Assembly (NCBI RefSeq): GCF_048269565.1
Contig: NZ_JBLXIK010000003.1
Location: forward strand, 186,001-250,000
Reading direction: 5' to 3'
Origin: Maricaulis sp048269565
GTDB taxonomy: Bacteria > Pseudomonadota > Alphaproteobacteria > Caulobacterales > Maricaulaceae
DNA: 64,000 nt
Under the pieces are notes generated by a model, which saw only the letters and a list, made by a program, of their open reading frames with translations, had not been told where the DNA came from and searched no databases. The stretch's first letter is position 1. The number at the start of each line of letters is the position of its first letter. The translations under genes were made by a program, and so were the position numbers. This document shows, piece after piece, positions 7,624-15,720 of the stretch.

Positions 7624-9267
7624 CTAGCTGTCGACGGACGGGAATTCATAGCCGGCATAGATCTCGCGCAGCTTGGTCTTGAGGATTTTCCCTGTGGCAC
7701 CGATCGGCATGTGCTCGATGAATTCCACCGCATCGGGCAGCCACCATTTCGGCACCTCGCCGCGCAGGTATTCGATGATCGATTCGGCATCGGGCTCGAA
7801 ACCCTCATTGAGCTGGACGACGAGAAGCGGGCGTTCCTGCCATTTCGGGTGCGGCATGCCGAAGGCGGCGGCCAGCGCGACGGAGGGATGGCCCATCGCC
7901 GCGTTTTCCAGATCGATCGAGGAGATCCACTCGCCGCCGGTCTTGATCACGTCTTTGGAACGGTCGGTGATGGTCATGAAGCCATCGCCGTCGAGATAGG
8001 CGACATCGCCGGTCTTGAACCAGCCATCATCGGTGAAGCTTTCCGCGCCGGCGCCGCGATAATAGGACGAAGCGATCCACGGCCCCTGGACCTGGACATG
8101 GCCGGAGGACTTGCCGTCCCAGGGCAGGATATCGCCGCCATCATTGACGATGCGCATGCCGACGCCGAAGACGAGACGGCCCTGTTTCAGCTTGATCTTG
8201 ATCTGGTCTTCGCGGTCGAGACTGTCGTGCTTGGGCAGGAGATTGTTGACGGTGCCCAGCGGGCTCATTTCCGTCATGCCCCAGCCTTGCTGCATGATGA
8301 CGTCATATTCGTCCTCATAGGCGCGCAGCAGGGCCTCTGGCAGGGCCGAGCCACCGATCAGCACCCGCTCGACACTGTCGATGCGATTGCCGCTCTTTTG
8401 CAGGTATTGCAGCAGGCCGAGCCAGACCGTCGGTACGCCGGCGACATAATTGACCTGTTCGGTCTCGATCAGCTCGTGGATGCTGGGACCGTCCATCTGG
8501 GCGCCGGGCATGACCAGCTTGGCGCCATTCATCGGTGCCGCATAGGGGATGCCCCAGGCATTGACGTGGAACATCGGCACCACAGGCAGCAGGGTGCCGC
8601 GGGCGCCGACGCCGATCACGTCCGAGGCCGAGGAGGCCATCGCGTGCAGCACGTTGGAGCGGTGGGAATAGAGGACGCCCTTGGGGTCGCCCGTCGTGCC
8701 CGAGGTGTAGCACAGGCCGGCGGCGGTGTTCTCGTCGAACATCGGCCAGTCGTATTCCGTGCTCTGGTCGGCGATCAATTCCTCATAGGTCAGGCATTTG
8801 GTCGCGACGCCGTCCTTGTAGGTGGCATCGGTCATCAACACCCAGTGCCGTACCGATTTGCACTGCTTGGAGATGGCATCGATCAGCGGGGCGAAGGTCT
8901 TGTCGAAGAAGACGACTTTCGACTGGGCGTGATCGAGCATCCAGATCAGCTGTTTCGGGTCGAGGCGCGGATTGACGGTGTGGATGACCGAGCCGATGCC
9001 GGAGATCGCGTAATAGAGTTCAAAATGCCGGTGTGAATTCCATGCGATGGTGGCGACGCGGTCGCCCTCGCGGACCTTCAGCTTCTTCTGCAGCGCATGC
9101 GCCAGCTGTTTGGTGCGCTGGTGCGTGGCGGCATAGCCCTGGCGGTGAATCAGACCGCTTTCGGGCAGGCGGGTGACGATTTCCTGGTCGCCATGGCATC
9201 GGGCGGCGTGGACCAGAATGTCCGAAATCATCAACGGACGTTCCATCATATGTGCGCGCAAGGTCAT
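7624..9267 (-). CDS. Medium/long-chain fatty-acid-CoA ligase (AMP-forming)
   Basis: A 547-residue ANL-superfamily enzyme that activates a carboxylic acid through an acyl-AMP. The P-loop-like motif YTSGTTGDPKGV, the GWGMTE motif, the TGDVAYLDGDG block and the C-terminal catalytic Lys in IGATGKILKTKLRE are all present. The overall sequence resembles AlkK-type medium/long-chain acyl-CoA synthetases. Two adjacent ATG codons (9270 and 9267) are possible; GGAG spacing favours 9267. It is convergent with the SDR gene and divergent from the threonine dehydratase-like gene. Chain-length preference cannot be judged. Confidence 0.88.
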   Translation of the reverse strand: MTLRAHMMERPLMISDILVHAARCHGDQEIVTRLPESGLIHRQGYAATHQRTKQLAHALQKKLKVREGDRVATIAWNSHRHFELYYAISGIGSVIHTVNPRLDPKQLIWMLDHAQSKVVFFDKTFAPLIDAISKQCKSVRHWVLMTDATYKDGVATKCLTYEELIADQSTEYDWPMFDENTAAGLCYTSGTTGDPKGVLYSHRSNVLHAMASSASDVIGVGARGTLLPVVPMFHVNAWGIPYAAPMNGAKLVMPGAQMDGPSIHELIETEQVNYVAGVPTVWLGLLQYLQKSGNRIDSVERVLIGGSALPEALLRAYEDEYDVIMQQGWGMTEMSPLGTVNNLLPKHDSLDREDQIKIKLKQGRLVFGVGMRIVNDGGDILPWDGKSSGHVQVQGPWIASSYYRGAGAESFTDDGWFKTGDVAYLDGDGFMTITDRSKDVIKTGGEWISSIDLENAAMGHPSVALAAAFGMPHPKWQERPLLVVQLNEGFEPDAESIIEYLRGEVPKWWLPDAVEFIEHMPIGATGKILKTKLREIYAGYEFPSVDS

Positions 9268-9430
9268 CATGTCTCCCCTTGATATCAACCAATTTCGCGG
9301 TGTTGCTTTTTTTCTTATCAAAAGGCTTCCCGCGCCGCCGCGCAATCCCTTTGCGCGGCAGAGCTGAATTGCCTATGCGTTTTGCACGTGTTTGGCGGCC
9401 GTTCGCGGCCAGATCTGGAGTGTTTGCGTG

Positions 9431-10423
9431 ATGTCATCACCGGTTTTCGACCTGCCTGGCCATAGCGACATTCTTGATGCCGCGCAGCGATTGACCGGTC
9501 ACGCGGTGCGCACGCCGCTTTTGCGCAATGACTGGCTCGACGACCGGCTCGGGGCAAGGCTGTTTGTTAAGGCCGAATGCCTGCAGCGCACCGGCTCGTT
9601 CAAGTTTCGCGGCGCCTATAACCGGATTTCCCGGCTGAGCGATGCCGAGAAGCAGCGCGGTGTCATCGCCTACAGTTCCGGCAATCACGCCCAGGGGGTC
9701 GCTGCGGCGGCGCGCCTGGTGGGCACGCATGCGACGATCTTGATGCCGACCGATGCGCCGGCCGCGAAGGTCGAGGGCGTGCGCTTCTGGGGCGGCAAGG
9801 TGGTGACCTATGACCGTGCCAGCGAATCGCGCGAGGCGATCGGTGCCCGCATCGCCGCCGAGGAGGGGCGCATACTGGTGCCGCCCTATGAGGATCGCTT
9901 CATCATTGCCGGGCAGGGCACGGCCGGGCTGGAAGTCGTTGAGCAACTGGCGGAGCTTGGCATGGCACCCGATATCGTCTCGGCCCCCGCCGGTGGCGGC
10001 GGGCTGATCGCCGGCACCGGGCTGGCGGTCAAGCACGCTCATCCCGACGCGCAGGTCTGGGCCGCCGAGCCGGAGGGTTTCGACGATCACAAACGTTCGC
10101 TCGCCGCCGGCCACCGCGTCGCCAATGACCGCCTGACCGGCTCGATCTGCGACGCCATCATTACCCCGACGCCCGGCGAGCTGACCTGGCAATTGAACAG
10201 CCATCAGCTCAGCGGCGGCGTCGCTGTCAGCGATGACGAAGTGCTTCAGGCCATGGCCCTGGCCTGGCGCCACCTCAAGATCGTGATCGAGCCGGGCGCC
10301 GTCGTCGCCCTGGCCGCCGTGCTGTCCGGCAAGCTGGATATCGCCGGCAAGACGGTGTGCGTGCTGGCCACCGGCGGCAATGTCGACCGGGCGGTATTCG
10401 CGCGGGCGCTGGAGCTGGGGTGA
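9431..10423 (+). CDS. PLP-dependent threonine/serine dehydratase (threonine ammonia-lyase-like)
   Basis: A 330-residue fold-type II PLP enzyme. The Schiff-base lysine is in RTGSFKFRGAYNR (about residues 53-65). The phosphate-binding glycine loop is APAGGGGLIAGTG, and the substrate loop is YSSGNHAQGVA. There is no C-terminal ACT-like regulatory domain, so it resembles the short catabolic TdcB or serine-racemase/hydroxyaspartate-dehydratase group rather than biosynthetic IlvA. The ATG at 9431 is chosen; a GTG directly before it is possible. With tdh nearby it may join threonine or serine catabolism, but this is inference. Confidence 0.85.
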   Translation: MSSPVFDLPGHSDILDAAQRLTGHAVRTPLLRNDWLDDRLGARLFVKAECLQRTGSFKFRGAYNRISRLSDAEKQRGVIAYSSGNHAQGVAAAARLVGTHATILMPTDAPAAKVEGVRFWGGKVVTYDRASESREAIGARIAAEEGRILVPPYEDRFIIAGQGTAGLEVVEQLAELGMAPDIVSAPAGGGGLIAGTGLAVKHAHPDAQVWAAEPEGFDDHKRSLAAGHRVANDRLTGSICDAIITPTPGELTWQLNSHQLSGGVAVSDDEVLQAMALAWRHLKIVIEPGAVVALAAVLSGKLDIAGKTVCVLATGGNVDRAVFARALELG

Positions 10424-10466
10424 GGGGGCTGGATAGTCTCAACCGTTGAGCTGGCCCGCCTCACCC

Positions 10467-10535
10467 GCCCCTGCGGGGCACCCTCTCCTCACGGAGAGGG
10501 AAGACGCGCGTACTTTCCTTCTCCGTGAGGAGAAG
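10467..10535. repeat. REP-like hairpin cluster adjoining the IS110 element
   Basis: Three consecutive small palindromes follow the dehydratase stop: GCCCC-TGC-GGGGC at 10467-10479, CCCTCTCC-TCAC-GGAGAGGG at 10481-10500 and CTTCTCC-GTGA-GGAGAAG at 10518-10535. The second and third are also near-complementary to each other (10485-10502 with 10515-10532, one mismatch in 18). This layout and sequence type are familiar from intergenic palindromic repeats in alphaproteobacteria. The transposase stop codon lies four bases after the last hairpin, so the IS element probably inserted into this repeat. Confidence 0.7.
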
Positions 10536-10538
10536 CAA

Positions 10539-11495
10539 CTATGTCGATGACATCTCTGCTTCCCATGCTGATGCGCGCTTCAAGACGAGGTTGGCGGCTT
10601 CGATCAGTTTTCGCATCAAGGCGACGATGACGACCTTGGGACGTTTCCCATTGTCTTTCAGACGTTGGGCGAAGGTCATGAAGAGCGCGCTACATCGCCT
10701 CGCCGCCAGGGCTGCGATGTAGAGGAAGCGCCTCGGTCGCGCCCGGCCACCGGTGATTTTGCGCTGTCCCTTGTGCAGCCCGCTATCGCGGTCGAAGGGG
10801 GCCACCCCGATCAGTGATGCCGCCTGCCCGCGTTCCAGCGATCCCAGCTCGGGCATACGGATCAGCATCACGACCGCGCAGACCTCGCCGATACCGGGCA
10901 GGGATCGCAACAGCTCATAGCGCATCGCCAAGGCCGGGTCGGCCCGGATCCGAGCGATGATGTCGGCCAGGAGCTGAGCCTTGACGCTTCGGGTCTGCTC
11001 GATCAGGTGATCATAGCGCGCACGCAGGTCGTCCAGATGCACATGCTCGCAATAGGTCTTGAGCTGGGCAAGCTGTTCGCTGATCTGCTCATAGGCGGTC
11101 ATACGCTCGGCCAGCTCTTCCAGACCGGCACCAGCCTGCGTGGTAACAGTTTGTATTTGCGCGGTAATCATGGCGATCAGCTGCGCATCGATGCGGTCAT
11201 TCTTGGCCCGGATGCGGTGGATGCGCGCGAACAGGCGCACTTCCAGCGGCTGGTGCCGGACGACCGTGATCCCGGCCAGACGCAAGGCCTGCATCACCGG
11301 GAGCTCATATCCACCCGTGGCCTCCAGCCCGGCACGGCACACGCCCTGACCGGCCAGCCAGTCAACCAGCCGACGCAGGCCCGGCCCGTCAGGCTTGAAG
11401 CGCCTGACGCAAGGACGCCCGTACAGCGCCACATCCAGATGCGTCTTGGCAATATCGATTCCCGCGACGCTTGTGCTATCTTCCGCGTGTTTCAT
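10539..11495 (-). CDS. IS110-family transposase (DEDD recombinase)
   Basis: 318 residues, intact. The N-terminal RuvC-like DEDD domain begins AGIDIAKTHLDVALYG, with the acidic residues in the usual order (GLEATGGYE, NDRIDAQLIA). The C-terminal Transposase_20 domain contains LRSLPGIGEVCAVVML, ASLIGVAPFDRDSG and GGRARPRRFLYIAAL. The start at 11495 is supported by AAGGAGG upstream. IS110 enzymes work with a bridge RNA encoded in the element's non-coding end, and a structured region lies upstream here. It ends immediately beside a REP-like hairpin. No frameshift or stop interrupts it, so it may be active. Confidence 0.93.
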   Translation of the reverse strand: MKHAEDSTSVAGIDIAKTHLDVALYGRPCVRRFKPDGPGLRRLVDWLAGQGVCRAGLEATGGYELPVMQALRLAGITVVRHQPLEVRLFARIHRIRAKNDRIDAQLIAMITAQIQTVTTQAGAGLEELAERMTAYEQISEQLAQLKTYCEHVHLDDLRARYDHLIEQTRSVKAQLLADIIARIRADPALAMRYELLRSLPGIGEVCAVVMLIRMPELGSLERGQAASLIGVAPFDRDSGLHKGQRKITGGRARPRRFLYIAALAARRCSALFMTFAQRLKDNGKRPKVVIVALMRKLIEAANLVLKRASAWEAEMSST

Positions 11496-11556
11496 AAACC
11501 CCTCCTTGTGCTTGCGGACCTCTACGTCCCTGCAACTATCCGGGTCGGTGAAACTG

Positions 11557-11652
11557 TGACGGCGGCCTTGCTTCTCCACAGGCCGGCAATGCCTCAGGTG
11601 GCCACGGCCCGTCCGTCAAAGCGCCTGTCTGGTGAGCCATCACCAGACAGGC
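11557..11652 (-). ncRNA. Candidate IS110 bridge RNA
   Basis: On the transposase strand, a perfect 13-bp hairpin (11652-11640 pairing with 11635-11623, 4-base loop) is followed by a long-range stem TGACGG/CCGTCA (11618-11613 with 11562-11557). That stem encloses 50 bases with further GGCC-rich pairing. A 5' stem-loop followed by looped stems upstream of tnp is the arrangement known for IS110 bridge RNAs. The internal loop carries GGAGAAGCAA (11577-11568), identical to plus-strand bases 10529-10538 at the element boundary, as a target guide would be. RNA ends are not known. Confidence 0.45.
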
Positions 11653-11810
11653 TGTCCCGGAAGACATCACCATCCTAGCAGATCGGTCACATACAAGGTG
11701 GCCAAAGGCCGGATGAGGCGGGCAATGGTGACGCTGATGGACGCCCGAAAACGGGGCAGCACGCGTCGCCAAGAATCTTCTGGAAAACCGGCCCGTGCGG
11801 CCACACCTCA

Positions 11811-11939
11811 CCCTGAAATCCATGCCGAGATCCGGCCAGACTGGAATTGTCTAGTCAAGGGCGCGAAGCGCCGCTGCGCGGTCATGACCCTTGACTAGAC
11901 AATTCCAGTCTGGCGTCTTGCTTGGCAAGGATTTCAGGG
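11811..11939. repeat. 129-bp near-palindrome with perfect 27-bp inverted repeat
   Basis: The inner arms 11835-11861 and 11888-11914 are exact reverse complements (27 of 27) around a 26-base loop. The outer arms 11811-11821 and 11929-11939 are exact 11-bp complements, and TGCC/GGCA between them also pairs (11823-11826 with 11924-11927). The whole interval could fold as a single hairpin. It has no open frame and is much longer than a terminator. A miniature inverted-repeat element, or two head-to-head mobile-element ends, is possible. It sits between the IS110 leader and a lipoprotein gene. Confidence 0.75.
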
Positions 11940-12091
11940 CGCGCTCTGCCCGGCGCGGGCGAATTTTGAAAGGGGGCGTCCTTCCCAAGTCGTTGGGCCC
12001 GATAGATTAGGGAGCGTCCCCATTTTTCTGATATTTTGATCACAAACCAGGCTCGCGAAGGCGTGGAGGTTCAGGAGTGGGAGAAGTGCCG

Positions 12092-12523
12092 ATGAATCAC
12101 CTGCTCATACGGCTATCGATCACGCTTCTCGGCGGGCTCGTACTGGCGGCGTGCACGACGCTGCAAGGCGGCGCGCGCGGTGGTGAGGGGTACTCCGTTA
12201 TTCATGGCCAGCAAGCATTTATGGACTGGAACGCTACTGCGCAAGCCGGAGACCGGGCCACCTTGTCGGATGTCGCGATGCAGATTTGGCCGGGTGAGTA
12301 TTTGCTGGTTTTCGACGGCGACGGGTCGATTTATGCGCGCTGTTTCTACATTTCGTTGACCGGCCAACAGGTCGAGCAGATCCGGCTACGCGGGATGTCG
12401 GGCAATGAGGAGCGGGTCGACGTGCGCGTTGAACTCGATCGCGAAGCACAGCGCAGCAATATTTGCTCGAGCGAAGGGCATAGCTCCATACGTTTGGTCG
12501 AAATCCTTTCCAGCGCAGAATAA
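12092..12523 (+). CDS. Small lipoprotein of unknown function
   Basis: 143 residues with a lipoprotein signal peptide: positively charged start, hydrophobic LLIRLSITLLGGLVLAAC and a lipobox Cys near residue 22. The mature part has WPGEYLLVFDGDGSIYARC and two later cysteines, with no domain recognised. The ATG at 12092 follows GGAGAAG; a GTG at 12077 is less likely. Base composition is visibly less GC-rich than neighbouring genes and it lies beside the IS110 element and palindrome, suggesting acquisition by transfer. Short inverted motifs around TGTCCC follow it. Likely periplasmic, membrane-anchored. Confidence 0.65.
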   Translation: MNHLLIRLSITLLGGLVLAACTTLQGGARGGEGYSVIHGQQAFMDWNATAQAGDRATLSDVAMQIWPGEYLLVFDGDGSIYARCFYISLTGQQVEQIRLRGMSGNEERVDVRVELDREAQRSNICSSEGHSSIRLVEILSSAE

Positions 12524-12568
12524 TTCGAGAGGAATGGTGCCGGGCGCTTGTTGTGATCACCCGGTGGC

Positions 12569-12626
12569 ATTGGGACAGACACAATTGCCGGCGTCTTGAC
12601 GCTCGACTACTCGGGCCTGTCCCAAT
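12569..12626. repeat. 10-bp inverted repeat ATTGGGACAG / CTGTCCCAAT
   Basis: Exact complements at 12569-12578 and 12617-12626 enclose 38 bases between the lipoprotein gene and slt. A related GGGA-GCG-TCCC hairpin followed by CATTTTT lies at 12010-12026 upstream of the lipoprotein gene. They may be relics of a small mobile or REP-type element. Confidence 0.45.
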
Positions 12627-12635
12627 TCCCGCGCC

Positions 12636-14693
12636 CTATTCCGGCGCTGTCACCGTCGCCACCGCCCCGCGGCGCAGATCCTGTTCGATCATCAGCGCGG
12701 TCGGCGCATCATCGATCAGGCGGGTGCGGTAGACCTGGACGTTTTCCAGCACGCGCATCACGTAATTGCGGGTTTCCGAGAAGGGGATGCTCTCGACCCA
12801 GTCGATCGGATCGATGTCGGGATCGCGCGGATCGCCGTAATTCTCGATCCAGCGATTGGCCCGGTGCGGCCCGGCATTATAGGCGACCAGGGCGAGGATA
12901 TAGGAGCCGTCATACTGATCGACGACCTCCTCGAGATGGTGCATGCCGAGGGTGAGATTGTAATCGCGGTCATCGGTCAGCCAGTTGAAGCGATAGGGCG
13001 CGCCCATCGAGCGCGCCGTTGCCTGGGCGGTGGCGGGCATCATCTGCATCATGCCGCGCGCGCCGGCGCCGCTGACGGCGTCCTGGGCGAATTCGGTTTC
13101 CTGGCGGATCACCGAATGCACCAGCGCGTCTTCCGGCCGTCCGCCGCTGGTTTGCGGCAGGCTGATCGTCGGGTAGGCGCTTTGCGGCAGGATGATGCCG
13201 CGCAGGCGGGCCTGTTTCGCGGCCCGCACGGCCTGGCGCATCTGCAGATACTCATTCGCCAGATTGGCCAGCAACACGCCTTCGACCGGATCCTCGACCT
13301 GGTCGTCGAGCCGGTACATGAACAGGCGGAAATAATAGGCCTCGCCCTGTTCGGCCAGCAGGCGCATGGCGCGGATTTCCGGGCGTGCCTCGAAGGCAAT
13401 GCGCGCCTCCTCGCTGGGCTCCGGTTCGCGTTCGAGCGAGAAGGCATCGGGTGCGTCCGAGAGCTGTGCCAGGGCAAGCTGACCGTAATAGGCGGTCGAA
13501 TGCACACCGGCTTCGGCATAATAGGTGGCGGCGAGATCGGGATTGCCGGCATCATCGGCGGCGCGGGCCATCCAGTAGGCGGCGCGCGAGAGCGAGACCG
13601 GGGTGCCGACATTGTCGCGCAGATGCGTGAAATGCTCCATCGCCTGGTCCGGTTCATTGAGATGCACCAGGGCGAGCCAACCGGCGAGGAATTCCGCATC
13701 GGCAAAATCGGCGCCTGAATCCATGCCGTTGGCACGCGCCAGCTGATAGGCGGTGACGAAGTCCTGATCGCGGATCAGGTTCAGGATCATCAGCTTGCGC
13801 TCGGTCCACATCAGGCCCAGCGCATCGGGATTGTTGTGGGCATCGGGCAATTGCAGCAGCAGCGGCAAGGTCGTGTCCGTCATGCCCGAGCGGCGGCGCC
13901 AGCGGGCGCGTTCATAGGTCAGGCCCGGATCGGATTGCAGGCTGACCGGGATACGGTTGATGGCGCGCTCGACGCCGCTCTGGCGTCCGGCAAGGCGCAG
14001 GCGGGCATCGGCGAGATCATGCTGTGGCCCCTGCAGCAGGGGCAGGACGCGGCGCGCGGCCGTCGTCTGGTTGGACCAGATCAGATAATCGATCCGCGCC
14101 TGGTGGTCTTCCGCGGTCAGGAACGAACCATGAGCGCGATACAGCTCGCGCTGCACGGCCAGGGGCAGGTATTCGCCGCGCCAAGTAGTGCGCAACAGGG
14201 CTTCGCCTTCCTCGATACGGCCATCGGCCAGCAGCGCCTCGGCATAGGCCAGCTTGCCGCGCCCGGTGGCCGGCGGATTCTCTTCAAACCAGGCGATGAT
14301 GAAAGGCGCGCTGAGACCGGAATCGGTGATCTTGGATTCGGCCTCGCTGCGGATGAAGCTGTCGCGTGGCCAGTTCTCGAGTTCATCAAGGGCGAGATTG
14401 AGTTCAAGGAAGCTGGCGCGCGGATTGCTCAGCACGGTGCGCCATAACAGCACGCTGCGCGCCGCCGTATCGCTCAGACGCAGGCGCACATCGGCGACTT
14501 CGTCCCAGTCCTCGTCATCGGCCGCATCCAGGCCCTGGCGGAACAGGGCGAAATCGGCATCGCTGAGATAGGCCGAATAATTCTGCGGCTCTGGCCGCAT
14601 ACGCGGTGTCGGCGCCTGTGCCTGTGCGGGCAGGGCAAGCCCGAGCGACAGAAAAACTGGCAGCAGCACCGCTGAAAAACAACGCATGATCAT
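12636..14693 (-). CDS. slt: Soluble lytic murein transglycosylase
   Basis: 685 residues. A cleavable signal peptide (CFSAVLLPVFLSLGLALPAQAQA) leads to a long helical repeat region (about residues 30-510) of the Slt70 superhelical type. The C-terminal goose-lysozyme-like catalytic domain has VIRQETEFAQDAVSGAGARG with the catalytic Glu, MMQMMPATAQATA, and AYNAGPHRANRW. It cleaves the MurNAc-GlcNAc bond of peptidoglycan in the periplasm, releasing 1,6-anhydro products. It is divergent from dapA with 145 bases between starts, a layout common in alphaproteobacteria. ATG codons at 14693 and 14687 are both possible. Confidence 0.9.
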   Translation of the reverse strand: MIMRCFSAVLLPVFLSLGLALPAQAQAPTPRMRPEPQNYSAYLSDADFALFRQGLDAADDEDWDEVADVRLRLSDTAARSVLLWRTVLSNPRASFLELNLALDELENWPRDSFIRSEAESKITDSGLSAPFIIAWFEENPPATGRGKLAYAEALLADGRIEEGEALLRTTWRGEYLPLAVQRELYRAHGSFLTAEDHQARIDYLIWSNQTTAARRVLPLLQGPQHDLADARLRLAGRQSGVERAINRIPVSLQSDPGLTYERARWRRRSGMTDTTLPLLLQLPDAHNNPDALGLMWTERKLMILNLIRDQDFVTAYQLARANGMDSGADFADAEFLAGWLALVHLNEPDQAMEHFTHLRDNVGTPVSLSRAAYWMARAADDAGNPDLAATYYAEAGVHSTAYYGQLALAQLSDAPDAFSLEREPEPSEEARIAFEARPEIRAMRLLAEQGEAYYFRLFMYRLDDQVEDPVEGVLLANLANEYLQMRQAVRAAKQARLRGIILPQSAYPTISLPQTSGGRPEDALVHSVIRQETEFAQDAVSGAGARGMMQMMPATAQATARSMGAPYRFNWLTDDRDYNLTLGMHHLEEVVDQYDGSYILALVAYNAGPHRANRWIENYGDPRDPDIDPIDWVESIPFSETRNYVMRVLENVQVYRTRLIDDAPTALMIEQDLRRGAVATVTAPE

Positions 14694-14838
14694 AGGTCGC
14701 AACTCGGATCCTGAAGGATGAACCCCGCCATCATCCTCCCGAACAGCCCTCACTGTCCAGTCTTGTTGAGAAAGCTTGGCCGCACGCGGCGCCACCTTTA
14801 TGGTCGCCCGCTTGCAATCCGGATTTCGGGACCAAAAC

Positions 14839-15720
14839 ATGTTCAAGGGCTCCATCACCGCGCTCGTCACACCGTTCAAGAATGGTGCCGTTGACGAGGC
14901 CAATGTAATCGAACTGTGTGAACGCCAGATTTCGGCGGGCACGCACGGGGTGGTTCCGTGCGGTACGACCGGCGAATCCGCGACGCTCACCTTTGAGGAG
15001 CATATGCGCGTCATCGAGCTGGTGGTGCAGTGCGCCGGCGGCCGTGTGCCGGTGATCGCCGGCACCGGTTCGAACTCGACCAGCGTCGCGATCCAGAACC
15101 AGGCCCGCGCCCAGGCGCTCGGCGCCGATGCCGGTCTGGTGGTGGCGCCCTATTACAACAAGCCCAATGCCGAAGGCCTGTACCAGCACTACAAGGCGAT
15201 CAATGACGCCGTCGACCTGCCGATCATTGTCTACAATGTCCCCGGACGCACCGTGGTCGATATCGACGTGGAAACCGTGGCGCGCATCGCCAGCCTGTCC
15301 AATGTCGTCGGCATCAAGGACGCCACCGGCGATCTGGCGCGGGTGTCCGGCCATCGGCGTCTGCTGGGCGAGGATTTCATCCAGCTCTCCGGCGATGATC
15401 CGACGGCGCTCGGTTTCAATGCCAGTGGCGGCATTGGTGCGATCTCGGTGACCTCGAATGTGGCGCCGCAGCTGTGCGCGCAGTTCCAGAATGCGACACT
15501 GGAGGGCGACTGGGACACGGCGCGCGCGCTCAATGACCGGCTGACGCCGCTGCACCATGCGCTGTTCTCCTCGGCCAGCCCGGGGCCGACCAAATATGCC
15601 ATGAGCCTGCTCGGCGTCACCGGCGTGGAAATGCGTCTGCCGCTGACCGCGCCCGACGAGGCCTCGCAACGGGCCGTGCGCGAGGCGATGGTGATTGCCG
15701 GACTGCTGGACCGCCCATGA
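14839..15720 (+). CDS. dapA: 4-hydroxy-tetrahydrodipicolinate synthase
   Basis: A 293-residue class I aldolase-fold enzyme that condenses pyruvate with aspartate semialdehyde in lysine and diaminopimelate synthesis. The Schiff-base lysine is K160 (VVGIKDATGDL) and the catalytic Tyr is Y132 (IIVYNVPGRT). The CGTTGESATL block is diagnostic. The start at 14839 gives the usual N-terminus MFKGSITALVTPF. The stop overlaps the smpB start (ATGA at 15717), so dapA and smpB are coupled. Divergent slt links cell-wall precursor supply and turnover. Confidence 0.95.
   Translation: MFKGSITALVTPFKNGAVDEANVIELCERQISAGTHGVVPCGTTGESATLTFEEHMRVIELVVQCAGGRVPVIAGTGSNSTSVAIQNQARAQALGADAGLVVAPYYNKPNAEGLYQHYKAINDAVDLPIIVYNVPGRTVVDIDVETVARIASLSNVVGIKDATGDLARVSGHRRLLGEDFIQLSGDDPTALGFNASGGIGAISVTSNVAPQLCAQFQNATLEGDWDTARALNDRLTPLHHALFSSASPGPTKYAMSLLGVTGVEMRLPLTAPDEASQRAVREAMVIAGLLDRP

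Larger units (their letters stand above)
10536..11652 (-). mobile_element. IS110-family insertion sequence (minimum extent)
   Basis: The span covers the transposase gene and the structured upstream leader on the minus strand. IS110 elements usually lack clear terminal inverted repeats and do not always duplicate the target, so the ends cannot be fixed by inspection. The transposase-proximal end is probably within 10529-10538, next to the REP-like hairpin. The other end lies beyond 11652, possibly near the 11811-11939 palindrome, and was not determined. Confidence 0.7.

Noticed and set aside
11536..11823. 95-codon minus-strand frame upstream of the IS110 transposase
   Set aside because: It overlaps the structured leader and has no recognisable domain; the region is better explained as non-coding RNA of the element.
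11811..11939. CRISPR array or ordinary terminator
   Set aside because: There is only one inverted repeat pair with no direct repeats or spacers, and the stem is too long and lacks a T-run.
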